This document shows, one piece after another, positions 1 to 8,347 of a stretch of 64,000 bases of DNA. The first letter of the stretch is position 1. The number at the start of each line of letters is the position of its first letter. The notes below the pieces were generated by a model. That model saw only the letters and a program-made list of their open reading frames with translations. It did no database searches and was not told the DNA's origin. The stretch comes from Actimicrobium sp035984655 (GTDB lineage: Bacteria > Pseudomonadota > Gammaproteobacteria > Burkholderiales > Burkholderiaceae_D). A program made the position numbers and the translations under genes. The DNA lies in contig NZ_JAXCHT010000022.1 in assembly GCF_035984655.1 (NCBI RefSeq), forward strand, positions 1 to 64,000, given 5' to 3'.

Positions 1-330
1 CGCAGGTACGGGCGCGGGTGGAGCATCCGTTCCACGTCGTCAAGAACATCTTCAAATACAAAAAGACGCGCTACAAGGGATTGGCCAAGAACGACACGCA
101 GCTCAATATCTTGTTTGCCTTGAGTAACCTGTACATGGCAAGGGGACAGTTACGCCCATAATGGGCACGGTGGCGCGAAATGCGCCGAGAAACGCCTCGA
201 AAGAGGTGTGAAACTTGAAAAAGTGGATGCGACCACAGGAAAAATCGCAAACGTTCGACGTAACGCGAACAAAAATCCCGCGCTACGCCGTCAAACAAGC
301 GGAATTCGATTTGTTCCGCGTTTCCCAAGG
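1..330 (+). mobile_element. 3' end of an IS5-family insertion sequence
   Basis: The first 161 bases encode the C-terminus of an IS5-type transposase. The following ~170 bases carry no gene and end close to where formamidase homology resumes (about 325-335). The element's left part lies outside the window, so its length, terminal repeats and target duplication cannot be confirmed. A likely right end is the sequence around 311-329. The junction position is inferred from where the downstream protein starts to look like FmdA. Confidence 0.65.
3..161 (+). CDS. IS5-family transposase, C-terminal part (cut by window edge)
   Basis: Reading frame 3 is open from the window edge to a TAA at 159-161. 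It gives about 52 residues containing EHPFHVVKN, a YKKTRYKGLAKN stretch and LFALSNLYMARGQL, the characteristic C-terminal tail of IS5-group DDE transposases. The catalytic D and E residues would lie upstream of the window. Only this tail is visible, so I cannot say whether the element is intact. Confidence 0.85.
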   Translation, partial: QVRARVEHPFHVVKNIFKYKKTRYKGLAKNDTQLNILFALSNLYMARGQLRP

Positions 331-332
331 GC

Positions 333-1166
333 ATGTTCACCAGCTCGCGGCATATTCCGGGTGTGAATTTCGCCGGGCTGATTCATCCCGGCCTGATCGG
401 CTGCCTGCCGGATCAGCCGATGCTGGACATGTGGAACAAGCGTGAAGCGGAATTGATCGCGACCGATCCGGATCGGGTGCCGGGACTGGCCAATCCGCCT
501 TCGTCGGGCACGGCCCACATGGGCAAGATGACCGGCCCGGCGCGCGACAAGGCAGCGGCCGAAGGAGCGCGCACGGTGCCGCCGCGCGAACATGGCGGCA
601 ACTGCGACATCAAGGATCTGTCGCGCGGCTCCAAGGTGTTTTTCCCGGTGTATGTGCCGGGCGCGGGCCTGAGCGTGGGCGACCTGCATTTCAGCCAGGG
701 CGATGGCGAGATCACGTTTTGTGGCGCCATCGAGATGGCGGGCTGGGTGCACATGAAGGTCACCCTGATCAAGGGCGGCATGGCCAAATACGGCATCAAG
801 AACCCGATCTTCAAGCCCAGCATCATCACGCCGCAGTACAACGACTATCTGATCTTCGAGGGCATCTCGGTCGACGAAGCCGGAAAACAGTATTACCTCG
901 ATGTAAACGTCGCCTACCGGCAGGCTTGCCTGAATGCGATCGAGTACCTGAAGAAATTCGGCTACTCGGGCGCGCAGGCCTATTCGATTCTCGGCACCGC
1001 GCCGGTACAGGGCCACATCAGCGGCGTGGTCGATGTGCCGAACTCGTGCGCGACGCTGTGGCTGCCGACCGGGATCTTCGACTTCGACATCAACCCGAAC
1101 GCGGACGGGCCGATCAAGCATATCGATGGCAGCATCAACATGCCGCTGTCGCACGACCTGCCGTAA
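333..1166 (+). pseudogene. fmdA: 5'-truncated formamidase/acetamidase (fmdA remnant)
   Basis: About 277 residues match the C-terminal two thirds of FmdA/AmdA formamidases, which hydrolyse formamide to formate and ammonia and are normally about 400-410 residues. The visible part starts at the conserved TSSRHIPGVNFAG segment and runs to the normal C-terminus. Roughly the first 130 residues are replaced by the IS5-type sequence directly upstream. The ATG at 333 is an accident of the junction, and no ribosome site fits it. The following fmdB is intact, as in normal fmdAB loci. Function is almost certainly lost. Confidence 0.85.
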
Positions 1167-1182
1167 GCGGGGAGACGACACC

Positions 1183-1530
1183 ATGCCTACGTACGACTAC
1201 CACTGCGCCGCCTGCGGCGATTTCGAGACGTTGCGCGCGATGGCGGCGCGCAACGAGGATGCCGCCTGTCCGGAGTGCGGCGTCGCGGCGCCGCGGGTGC
1301 TGGCCAGCGCACCGCATCTGGCCCTGATGGAGGACAGCACCCGCCGCGCCATGGACATCAACGAGCGCGCCCGGCACGAACCGAAACGTTCGGCCGAACT
1401 GGCGCGCCGGCACCCGAGCGGCTGCAGTTGCTGCTCGGCTGGCAAGAGCGGCAAGCGCAGCTCGACCGTAACCTCGGCCAGCGGCAACAAGGCGTTCCCG
1501 ACCAAGCGGCCGTGGATGATCAGTCACTGA
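1183..1530 (+). CDS. fmdB: FmdB family zinc-ribbon regulatory protein
   Basis: This 115-residue protein begins MPTYDYHCAACG and has the FmdB-type zinc ribbon, with CAAC near residue 8 and CPEC near residue 32. A second Cys cluster (SGCSCCSAGKSG) and a basic tail follow. In Methylophilus fmdB lies beside formamidase and was proposed as a regulator. Here it sits 16 bases after the truncated fmdA, preceded by a GGGGAGA ribosome site. Its partner is broken, so any present role is uncertain. Confidence 0.85.
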   Translation: MPTYDYHCAACGDFETLRAMAARNEDAACPECGVAAPRVLASAPHLALMEDSTRRAMDINERARHEPKRSAELARRHPSGCSCCSAGKSGKRSSTVTSASGNKAFPTKRPWMISH

Positions 1531-1630
1531 CCGCCATCGTTGGCCGCCGTTCAAGCCGCCCAAATTGATTTGTTGCGTGAATTGCGAAGCACTACACTAG
1601 CGCACAACACAACAGATCAAGAAGGCAGCA

Positions 1631-2722
1631 TTGAACATCTCCGACGACACGCAAGGCATGACCCTGGCGCTGGAATGGGCGGCCAAAGGCATGTTCATCA
1701 CTGCGCCCAACCCGCGCGTTGGCTGCATCGTGGTCAAGCACGGCGTGGTGATTGGCGCCGGGCATACGCAGGCGGCCGGGCAGGCCCATGCCGAAATCGC
1801 CGCGCTGGCCGATGTTGCCGCGCGTGGCCATGACGCACGCGGCGCGACGCTGTATGTGACGCTGGAGCCATGCAGTCATCATGGGCGCACCCCACCGTGC
1901 GCCGATGCGCTGATTCGCGCCGGGGTGGCGCGGGTGGTGTCGGCGATTGCCGATCCGAACCCGCTGGTGGCAGGCGCCGGGCTGGCGCGCTTGCGTGCCG
2001 CCGGCATTGCCGTGACCACCGATGTGATGGCGCACGAAGCGCTGGAAATGAACATTGGATTTTTTACCCGCATGCGCACTGGCAAGCCCTGGGTGCGCCT
2101 GAAGGCCGCCGCCAGCCTGGACGGCAAGACCGCGCTCGACAACGGCCAGAGCCAGTGGATCACGTCCGCTGCCGCCCGCGACGACGGCCATGCCTGGCGC
2201 GCGCGCGCCTGTGCTGTGCTGACAGGCATCGGCACGGTCAAGAGCGATGATCCGGAGTTGACCGTGCGCGCCATCGCGACACCGCGCCAGCCGCGCCGCA
2301 TCGTGGTCGACAGCCGGCTGGAAATCGATCCGCGTGCACGCATCCTGCAGGGCGAGCCGTTGTGGATCGTCAGCGCCCGGGCCGATCCGGCCAGGGAATC
2401 CATGCTCACGGCACTCGGCCATGACGTGCTGTGCCTGCCGAATGCGCACGGCAAGGTCGATTTGCCGCAGCTGATGCTGGAGCTGGGGCGGCGACAGATC
2501 AACGAACTGCATGTCGAAGCCGGCTCCAAACTCAATGGATCATTGATCCGCGAGAAGTGTGTCGATGAATTGTTGTTGTATCTTGCGCCAAGCCTGATCG
2601 GCGCAGGGCGCGGACTGTTCGATTTGCCGGCACTGGATAATCTGGCCGAGCAGCGCCGGCTGGCGTTTCATGAAATCAAGCAGATCGGCGCGGATGTGCG
2701 TATTCTTGCCCGCTTCACCTGA
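1631..2722 (+). CDS. ribD: Bifunctional diaminohydroxyphosphoribosylaminopyrimidine deaminase/reductase RibD
   Basis: RibD performs the second and third steps of riboflavin synthesis: pyrimidine-ring deamination, then NADPH-dependent reduction of the ribosyl side chain. The N-terminal deaminase domain shows the zinc ligands in AHAEIAAL and TLEPCSHHGRTPPC. The reductase domain occupies about residues 145-363, with LKAAASLDGKTA near its start. I use the TTG at 1631 because GAAGG lies six bases upstream and the ten residues before the next Met align with other RibD N-termini. It is the first gene of a rib operon. Confidence 0.95.
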   Translation: MNISDDTQGMTLALEWAAKGMFITAPNPRVGCIVVKHGVVIGAGHTQAAGQAHAEIAALADVAARGHDARGATLYVTLEPCSHHGRTPPCADALIRAGVARVVSAIADPNPLVAGAGLARLRAAGIAVTTDVMAHEALEMNIGFFTRMRTGKPWVRLKAAASLDGKTALDNGQSQWITSAAARDDGHAWRARACAVLTGIGTVKSDDPELTVRAIATPRQPRRIVVDSRLEIDPRARILQGEPLWIVSARADPARESMLTALGHDVLCLPNAHGKVDLPQLMLELGRRQINELHVEAGSKLNGSLIREKCVDELLLYLAPSLIGAGRGLFDLPALDNLAEQRRLAFHEIKQIGADVRILARFT

Positions 2723-2740
2723 CTCTTGCCCTTAATTGCC

Positions 2741-3376
2741 ATGTTTACTGGAATCGTTGCTGCAATTGGAACAATTACGTCGCTGAGCGCTGCGGGCGAC
2801 GCACCGGAAGCCGGCGTGCGCCTGACGGTCGACGCCGGCCCGTTGTCGCTGGCCGACGTCGCCATTGGCGACTCGATTGCGCTGAATGGCGCCTGCATGA
2901 CGGTCGTCAGCAAGACGGCCAATACGTTCGCGGTCGATGTGTCGCGCGAAAGTCTCAATTGCACCGCGGGTCTGGACACCACCGGCGAGGTCAATCTCGA
3001 AAAGGCACTGACACTGGCCGACCGGCTGGGCGGGCACCTGGTGTCGGGGCATGTCGATGGTCTTGGCACGGTGCGCACCTTTGCCGCCGTGGGCGAGTCC
3101 TGGGAGCTGGTGATCGTTGCGCCACCGGCACTGGCCAAATACCTGGCCTACAAGGGGTCGGTGGTGGTCAATGGCGTCTCGTTGACCGTCAATGCCGTTG
3201 CCGACAGCGACGAAGGTTGTGCCTTTTCCATGAACCTGATCCCCCACACCGTCGAAGTCACCACCCTCAAGCACCTGCGCGCGGGTAGCCGTGTCAATCT
3301 TGAAATCGACTTGATTGCGCGCTACGTCGAGCGAATGATGAGTCTGGTGGATATCCGGGGTTCCGGCCGAATCTGA
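2741..3376 (+). CDS. ribE: Riboflavin synthase, alpha subunit
   Basis: This 211-residue enzyme dismutates two 6,7-dimethyl-8-ribityllumazine molecules to riboflavin plus the pyrimidine that RibH reuses. It starts with the family signature MFTGIV and contains two lumazine-binding beta-barrel halves. LNGACMT in the first half is echoed by VNGVSLTVN in the second, a clear internal duplication. The start at 2741 is fixed by the conserved MFTGIV. It lies 18 bases after ribD and 65 bases before ribBX. Confidence 0.96.
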   Translation: MFTGIVAAIGTITSLSAAGDAPEAGVRLTVDAGPLSLADVAIGDSIALNGACMTVVSKTANTFAVDVSRESLNCTAGLDTTGEVNLEKALTLADRLGGHLVSGHVDGLGTVRTFAAVGESWELVIVAPPALAKYLAYKGSVVVNGVSLTVNAVADSDEGCAFSMNLIPHTVEVTTLKHLRAGSRVNLEIDLIARYVERMMSLVDIRGSGRI

Positions 3377-3441
3377 GGGCGGTTATCCGCTCGTTGGCAC
3401 GGCAAATCCATTAAAATGGCGTTCCTTAAAGGATTCACGCC

Positions 3442-4554
3442 ATGTCAATTGCAACTACGCAGGAAATCGTCACTGAATTGCGCGCTGGCCGGATGGTTAT
3501 TCTGGTCGATGAAGAGGATCGCGAAAACGAAGGCGATCTGGTGCTCGCCGCCGAATTCGTGACCCCTGAGGCCATCAATTTCATGGCCCGTTTTGGTCGT
3601 GGGCTGATCTGCCTGACACTGACCGAAGAACGCTGCGATCAACTCAACCTGCCCATGATGACGAGCCGCAACGGCACGTCGTATGGGACCAATTTCACCG
3701 TCTCGATCGAAGCCGCCGAAGGCGTGACCACCGGTATCTCCGCCGCCGACCGCGCCCGTACGGTGCAGGTCGCAGTTGCGAAGAAGGCGGTCCCCGCCGA
3801 TATCGTGCAGCCCGGCCACATCTTCCCGCTGAAAGCCCAGAAGGGCGGCGTGCTCATGCGTGCGGGACATACCGAAGCCGGTTGCGACTTCGCCGAGATG
3901 GCGGGATTGACGCCGGCCGCCGTCATCTGCGAGATCATGAATGACGATGGCACCATGGCGCGGCTGCCGGATCTGTTCGTGTTCGCACAGGAGCATGGCT
4001 TGAAGATTGGCACCATCGCCGACCTGATCCACTATCGGAGCCAGAACGAAAGTATCGTCGAGCGCATTGGCGAGCGCACCATGATGACCGAGCATGGCGC
4101 GTTCCAGGCCATCGCCTATCGCGACAAGCCGAGCGGCGGCGCCCATCTGGCGCTGGTGCACGGCGCCATCATGCCGGGTCTGGAAGCGCTGGTGCGGGTC
4201 CATCAGCCGGTCTCGATTCTGGACATGCTGGAAACCGAGTCGACCACCCACTCATGGAGCATGGCGGCGGCAATGGCTGCCATCAAGGCGTCCGAGCGCG
4301 GTGTGATTGTCCTGTTGAACTGCGAGGAGTCGGCCGAGCAGATGTTTGCCCAGTTTGCCGCCCTGTCGAAACCCGAGCAGCGCCCGCAGGCGCGCGCCTC
4401 GCGCATGGACTTGCGGACCTACGGGATCGGCGCCCAGATTCTGAAGGACATCGGTGTGTCCAAGATGCGCCTGTTGGCCAGTCCGAGAAAAATGCCATCG
4501 ATGACCGGCTTCAATCTTGAAGTGGTCGGCTACCGGGCCTGCCCGGAACAATAA
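3442..4554 (+). CDS. ribB: DHBP synthase fused to a degenerate GTP cyclohydrolase II domain (RibBX type)
   Basis: Residues 1 to about 205 form 3,4-dihydroxy-2-butanone-4-phosphate synthase, with the acidic DEEDRENEGDL loop and RAGHTEAGCD. This makes the four-carbon unit for lumazine. The C-terminal 165 residues look like GTP cyclohydrolase II and keep DLRTYGIGAQIL. The zinc-binding segment (normally GSLRCDCG) is absent; the matching place reads DMLETESTTHSWSMAAA. This agrees with the RibBX variant described in Proteobacteria, so a separate ribA is expected elsewhere. I see no FMN riboswitch in the 65-base gap upstream. Confidence 0.93.
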   Translation: MSIATTQEIVTELRAGRMVILVDEEDRENEGDLVLAAEFVTPEAINFMARFGRGLICLTLTEERCDQLNLPMMTSRNGTSYGTNFTVSIEAAEGVTTGISAADRARTVQVAVAKKAVPADIVQPGHIFPLKAQKGGVLMRAGHTEAGCDFAEMAGLTPAAVICEIMNDDGTMARLPDLFVFAQEHGLKIGTIADLIHYRSQNESIVERIGERTMMTEHGAFQAIAYRDKPSGGAHLALVHGAIMPGLEALVRVHQPVSILDMLETESTTHSWSMAAAMAAIKASERGVIVLLNCEESAEQMFAQFAALSKPEQRPQARASRMDLRTYGIGAQILKDIGVSKMRLLASPRKMPSMTGFNLEVVGYRACPEQ

Positions 4555-4615
4555 TCATCGCGCTGCGGTTGAATCAATCGCACAATTGCAGGTAATGCAT
4601 ATAAAGGAAATGATC

Positions 4616-5104
4616 ATGACAGTAGGCACTTACGAAACCAATCTGGATGGCGAAGGCTTGCGTATCGGTATCGTCCAGTCACGCTTCAACCCGGATGTCT
4701 GCGACGGCCTGCTGGCCTCCTGCCTGGCCGAGCTGGGCGAGTTGGGCGTGGCCAGCGAAGATATCTTTCGGCTGACCGTGCCGGGCGCACTGGAAATCCC
4801 GCTGGCGCTGCAAAAGATGGCTGAAACCATGCAATTTGACGCGCTGATCGCGCTGGGCGCCGTGATCCGTGGCGAGACCTACCATTTCGAACTGGTCGCC
4901 AACGAATCGGCCACCGGCATCAGTCGGGTCGCGCTCGACTTCGGCACACCCGTGGCAAATGCCGTGCTGACGACAGAAGATGATGCGCAGGCGCTCGCGC
5001 GCATGGCGGGTAAGGGCGCTGATGCGGCCCGCGCTGCGGTCGAGATGGCCAATCTGGTGCTGGCGCTGGATGAGCTGTCCGAGGTCGTCGACGAAGAGCA
5101 ATGA
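4616..5104 (+). CDS. ribH: 6,7-dimethyl-8-ribityllumazine synthase
   Basis: RibH condenses the RibD/phosphatase product with the RibB product to form lumazine. The 162-residue protein shows the substrate-binding segments VQSRFN, VPGALEIP and GAVIRGETYHFE. There are two in-frame ATGs, at 4610 and 4616. AAAGGA at 4602-4607 is too close to the first and eight bases from the second, so I start at 4616. Gene order ribBX-ribH-nusB is common in Proteobacteria. Confidence 0.95.
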   Translation: MTVGTYETNLDGEGLRIGIVQSRFNPDVCDGLLASCLAELGELGVASEDIFRLTVPGALEIPLALQKMAETMQFDALIALGAVIRGETYHFELVANESATGISRVALDFGTPVANAVLTTEDDAQALARMAGKGADAARAAVEMANLVLALDELSEVVDEEQ

Positions 5105-5199
5105 GCTGTTGACCGCGCACTGGCGATAACCGGTCGTGCGCGGTTGTGTGTTCCATTTCGCGTGCCCGGGGTTATCGCGGGTCATGCAGTCTGCAAATC

Positions 5200-5673
5200 A
5201 TGATGCAAAAAAAAGAACTCCACGCCAATCCCAACAAGAGCCGCACGCCGCGCCATCGCTCGCGTGAATTCGCGCTGCAGGGTATTTATCAATGGTTGCT
5301 GAGCAAGGAAGATGCCGGTGTCATCGAAGCCCATCTGCGCGAGGCGCACGGGTTTGACAAGGCCGATGCGGCGCATTTCGATGCATTGTTGTATGGCACC
5401 CTGAAACAGGTTGCCGAGTTGCGCGCCGCCCTCACGCCATTGATTGATCGCCCGCTCGACCAGCTTTCACCGATTGAGCACGCGGTGCTGCTGATAGGCG
5501 CGTTCGAGCTGAAAAATCATCCTGAAATTCCGTATCGCGTCGTCATCAACGAAAGCGTCGAACTGGCCAAGTCGTTCGGTGGCATCGACGGTCACAAATA
5601 CGTCAATGGCGTGCTGGACAAGTTCGCCGCAACCGCCCGGGCAGTCGAGGTCGGCGCCGCGCGGGAGTCCTGA
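5200..5673 (+). CDS. nusB: Transcription antitermination factor NusB
   Basis: This 157-residue all-helical protein binds boxA RNA with NusE (S10) during rRNA transcription antitermination. Recognisable segments are RSREFALQGIYQWL at the N-terminus, LIDRPLDQLSPIEHAVLLIGAFEL in the middle (shown here only as family-typical) and YRVVINESVELAKSFG with KYVNGVLDK at the C-terminus. ATGs at 5200 and 5203 are both possible. It follows ribH in the usual way, and its stop overlaps the start of the aminotransferase. Confidence 0.94.
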   Translation: MMQKKELHANPNKSRTPRHRSREFALQGIYQWLLSKEDAGVIEAHLREAHGFDKADAAHFDALLYGTLKQVAELRAALTPLIDRPLDQLSPIEHAVLLIGAFELKNHPEIPYRVVINESVELAKSFGGIDGHKYVNGVLDKFAATARAVEVGAARES

Positions 5674-6845
5674 TGCAGTCGCCGATGGCCGAGCGCCTTG
5701 ACCAGATTGCGCCATTTCACGTGATGGAACTGGTGAAGATGGCGCATGCGCTAGAGCTGCAGGGGCGCTCGATCATTCCGATGGGGATTGGCGAGCCGGA
5801 CTTTACCGCTGCGCCGGCAGTGCTTGCCGCAGCCACCAGGGCCATGAGCGACGGCAAGATGCAGTACACCTCGGCCATGGGATTGCCGGCGTTGCGCGCA
5901 GCGATCGCAGCGCACTACGCGCAGGTGTTCGGGCTGGAAGTCGCCCCGGAACGGATCATCGTCACGGCTGGCGCCTCGGCCGCACTGTTGCTGGCCTGTG
6001 CCGCGCTGGTGGACAAGGGCGCCAAGGTATTGATGGCAGACCCGTCGTATCCCTGCAATCGGCATTTCGTGGCGGCGTTTGACGGCGAAGCACAGATGAT
6101 TGCCTGCGGAGCCGAACAGCGCTTTCAATTGTCTGCCGCAGTGGTGCGCGAGCATTGGCACGAAGACACCCGCGGCGTGCTGCTGGCATCGCCATCGAAT
6201 CCCACCGGCACCTCGATCAGCCACGACGAATTGGGCGAGATTGTTGCCGAAGTGCGCGAGCGCGGCGGTTTTACAATTGTTGACGAAATTTATCAGGGCC
6301 TGTCGTATGACAGCGCACCGTTTTCGGCCCTGTCGATGGGTGACGATGTCATCGTCATCAACAGCTTTTCGAAATACTTCAACATGACCGGCTGGCGGCT
6401 GGGCTGGCTGGTGGTGCCGCCCGCGCTGGTGCCGGCGATCGAGAAGCTGGCGCAGAATCTGTTCATCTGCCCGTCCACCATTGCCCAGTACGCGGCGCTG
6501 GGGTGTTTCGAGCCTGCGTCGATTGCGCTGTACGAAGAGCGTCGGGCGGAGTTCAAGCGGCGGCGCGATTTTCTTGTACCGGCACTGCGCGAGATTGGTT
6601 TTGGCGTCCCCATCGTGCCGGATGGCGCCTTTTATGTGTATGCAGATTGCAGCGGGTTATCCGATGACGCCGATCAGCTCACCATTGATATCCTGAATCA
6701 AACCGGAGTGGTACTGGTGCCGGGCCTTGATTTTGGACCGTCGACAGCGCGAACCCACATTCGGATCTCGTATGCGACGTCAATGGAAAATCTGCAAGAG
6801 GCGATGCGACGGCTGAAAGATTTTTTCGGAGCGCGCCAGCAATAA
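5673..6845 (+). CDS. Class I/II pyridoxal-phosphate aminotransferase
   Basis: A 390-residue fold-type I aminotransferase. MGIGEPDF near residue 37, TAGASAAL, SPSNPTGT and NSFSKYFNMTGWRLGW (holding the PLP-binding lysine) are visible. Members of this group act on aspartate, aromatic or branched amino acids, and the substrate cannot be set from sequence alone. The ATG overlaps the nusB stop by one base, which implies translational coupling. A strong terminator follows the stop codon directly. Confidence 0.9.
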   Translation: MQSPMAERLDQIAPFHVMELVKMAHALELQGRSIIPMGIGEPDFTAAPAVLAAATRAMSDGKMQYTSAMGLPALRAAIAAHYAQVFGLEVAPERIIVTAGASAALLLACAALVDKGAKVLMADPSYPCNRHFVAAFDGEAQMIACGAEQRFQLSAAVVREHWHEDTRGVLLASPSNPTGTSISHDELGEIVAEVRERGGFTIVDEIYQGLSYDSAPFSALSMGDDVIVINSFSKYFNMTGWRLGWLVVPPALVPAIEKLAQNLFICPSTIAQYAALGCFEPASIALYEERRAEFKRRRDFLVPALREIGFGVPIVPDGAFYVYADCSGLSDDADQLTIDILNQTGVVLVPGLDFGPSTARTHIRISYATSMENLQEAMRRLKDFFGARQQ

Positions 6846-6872
6846 AAAAAGAGCCCGCGGGCTCTTTTTTTT
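6844..6872. terminator. Bidirectional intrinsic terminator
   Basis: A perfect GAGCCCGCGGGCTC palindrome (6851-6864) is flanked by an A-run on the left and eight Ts on the right. Read on either strand it is a GC hairpin followed by a U-run. It ends the rib-nusB-aminotransferase unit on the plus strand and the lytic transglycosylase on the minus strand. Confidence 0.95.
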
Positions 6873-6898
6873 CAGGCACATTCGTTTGCAAGTCGGCG

Positions 6899-7882
6899 TT
6901 ACATCGCCGCAATGCGATCCTGGTGCACCACCTTGAAGCCGTCCTCAGATACCGATGCCTGCTCTTCCTTGGCGGCCGGGGTTTTCTGGGCCCTCACTTC
7001 TTCCTCGAACTGCTTGTTCTGGTTACGCAGTGCCATTGGCGCCGGGTTGGTAATGACCGGGACGTTCTTGCCATTGGCAACCTCCTTGAGGCGATGGTAC
7101 TCGGCCAGTACTTTCGAGCCGTAGCCCGCATCATTATCGAATGCGGCAGCGCCCACATACATTTTCAGGCCGGCTTCGACAGAGCCGCCGCGCGACACGT
7201 AATCCTTCAGGATCACCGAGCCGACGCGTATATTGGCGACCGGATTCAATGCAGCCTTGACGCCGCCGAGTTCCTGAAATTTCTCATGGTGAACTTTCGA
7301 CATGACCTGCATCAGACCCTGTGCACCGACTGCGCTCTCCGCAAACGGATTGAAGCCCGATTCAATCGCCACCACTGCGAGAATCAGCAGCGGGTCGATC
7401 TTGATGTCCCTGGCGGTCAGATAGGCCGCCGATACAAGCATGTCGGTCGCATCGGTCGCGACGCGGTAGCGCTTGGACAACCAGTTCGTGACCCATTGCT
7501 GTTCACGCGGATTGCCATGCAGGCGCGGTGTGCCCAGTTTTTCGCTCTGCTCGGCGGCATCGAACCGCGCGGCGTCAGCGCTGGCGGTGTCAGGCGTCGT
7601 TGGCAGCACGGGCAGCGCTGTTGTTGGCGCTGTCGTGGCTTGCGACTGGATCGTCGGGGCGTTGCCAAAGGCGGCCCACGACTTCAATTGATGGGCCAGA
7701 TCGGGACGGTAGAACATGACGGCCAACGTGCACAATGCTGCGACGCCGGAAATCATCAAGGCGTGGTGCGCTGTCGTGAAGAAGCCGTTGACCGTGTCGC
7801 GCGTGAACGTGCGAAAAGTTGTTGAATTATTACGTAAATGTCGGACGCAAAGTTGCGCCGTGCGGATAAATCTTGTTTGCAA
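6899..7882 (-). CDS. Lytic transglycosylase, SLT domain, membrane-anchored
   Basis: A 327-residue protein with one N-terminal membrane segment (about residues 40-57), a linker, and a C-terminal SLT/lysozyme-like domain. The domain shows AVVAIESGFNPFAES with the catalytic Glu, then GAQGLMQVM and NPVANIRVG. It should cleave peptidoglycan to 1,6-anhydro-muropeptides in the periplasm. The start is TTG at 7882, because AGGAGG sits five bases upstream and no ATG occurs before the membrane segment. It is transcribed against the aminotransferase, with a shared terminator between them. Confidence 0.88.
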   Translation of the reverse strand: MQTRFIRTAQLCVRHLRNNSTTFRTFTRDTVNGFFTTAHHALMISGVAALCTLAVMFYRPDLAHQLKSWAAFGNAPTIQSQATTAPTTALPVLPTTPDTASADAARFDAAEQSEKLGTPRLHGNPREQQWVTNWLSKRYRVATDATDMLVSAAYLTARDIKIDPLLILAVVAIESGFNPFAESAVGAQGLMQVMSKVHHEKFQELGGVKAALNPVANIRVGSVILKDYVSRGGSVEAGLKMYVGAAAFDNDAGYGSKVLAEYHRLKEVANGKNVPVITNPAPMALRNQNKQFEEEVRAQKTPAAKEEQASVSEDGFKVVHQDRIAAM

Positions 7883-8347
7883 TTAAACCTCCTGAATTGC
7901 GACGGCACGACATCAACGCGAAAAGATCCCGCTGCGAATATCGAGCCATGAATCAGTTACATCGCCACCGGACGGGTGCACAGTCCAATGGCATCGGAGT
8001 TGCTGCGTTATGCTGAGGGTATGCGTGAGCACCAGTTCAGAAGCAGACAACTTTTTCCGGGGTAAGGCTGACGCCTTATGAGAACACTCCTTAAAATGCC
8101 ATGTGGGGCCCCGACCCCGTGAAATGTTGAGGATTTTTAGTGCCGGGGGCGTTCAACGCGCCACGACGTTCCTCTTCAATGAGGCGGATTGTAGGGGGCG
8201 TGTTATATCAAGTCAATACTAACAATTTGTAAAATAACTACCTTTGGATCTTAAGAGGGGAGTCACGGCGCATCAAGCGTGAATGGAATCAGTGACTTGT
8301 GGTTGGTTTTTAATTAACAGGATGTGCAGTGACGCTGCGCAAAGAAA
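7883..8347. other. Intergenic region between the transglycosylase and ubiD
   Basis: About 465 bases with no convincing gene, serving as the divergent promoter region of two genes. A perfect inverted repeat TAAGGC-TGAC-GCCTTA lies at 8063-8078. The 8200-8345 part is AT-rich and fits a ubiD promoter. I looked for known riboswitch cores on both strands and recognised none. Confidence 0.4.

Noticed and set aside
3377..3441. FMN riboswitch upstream of ribBX
   Set aside because: The gap is only 65 bases and contains none of the conserved RFN element segments.
6899..7882. Start codon at an internal ATG of the transglycosylase
   Set aside because: It would remove the cytoplasmic start and part of the anchor; TTG 7882 has a near-perfect ribosome site.
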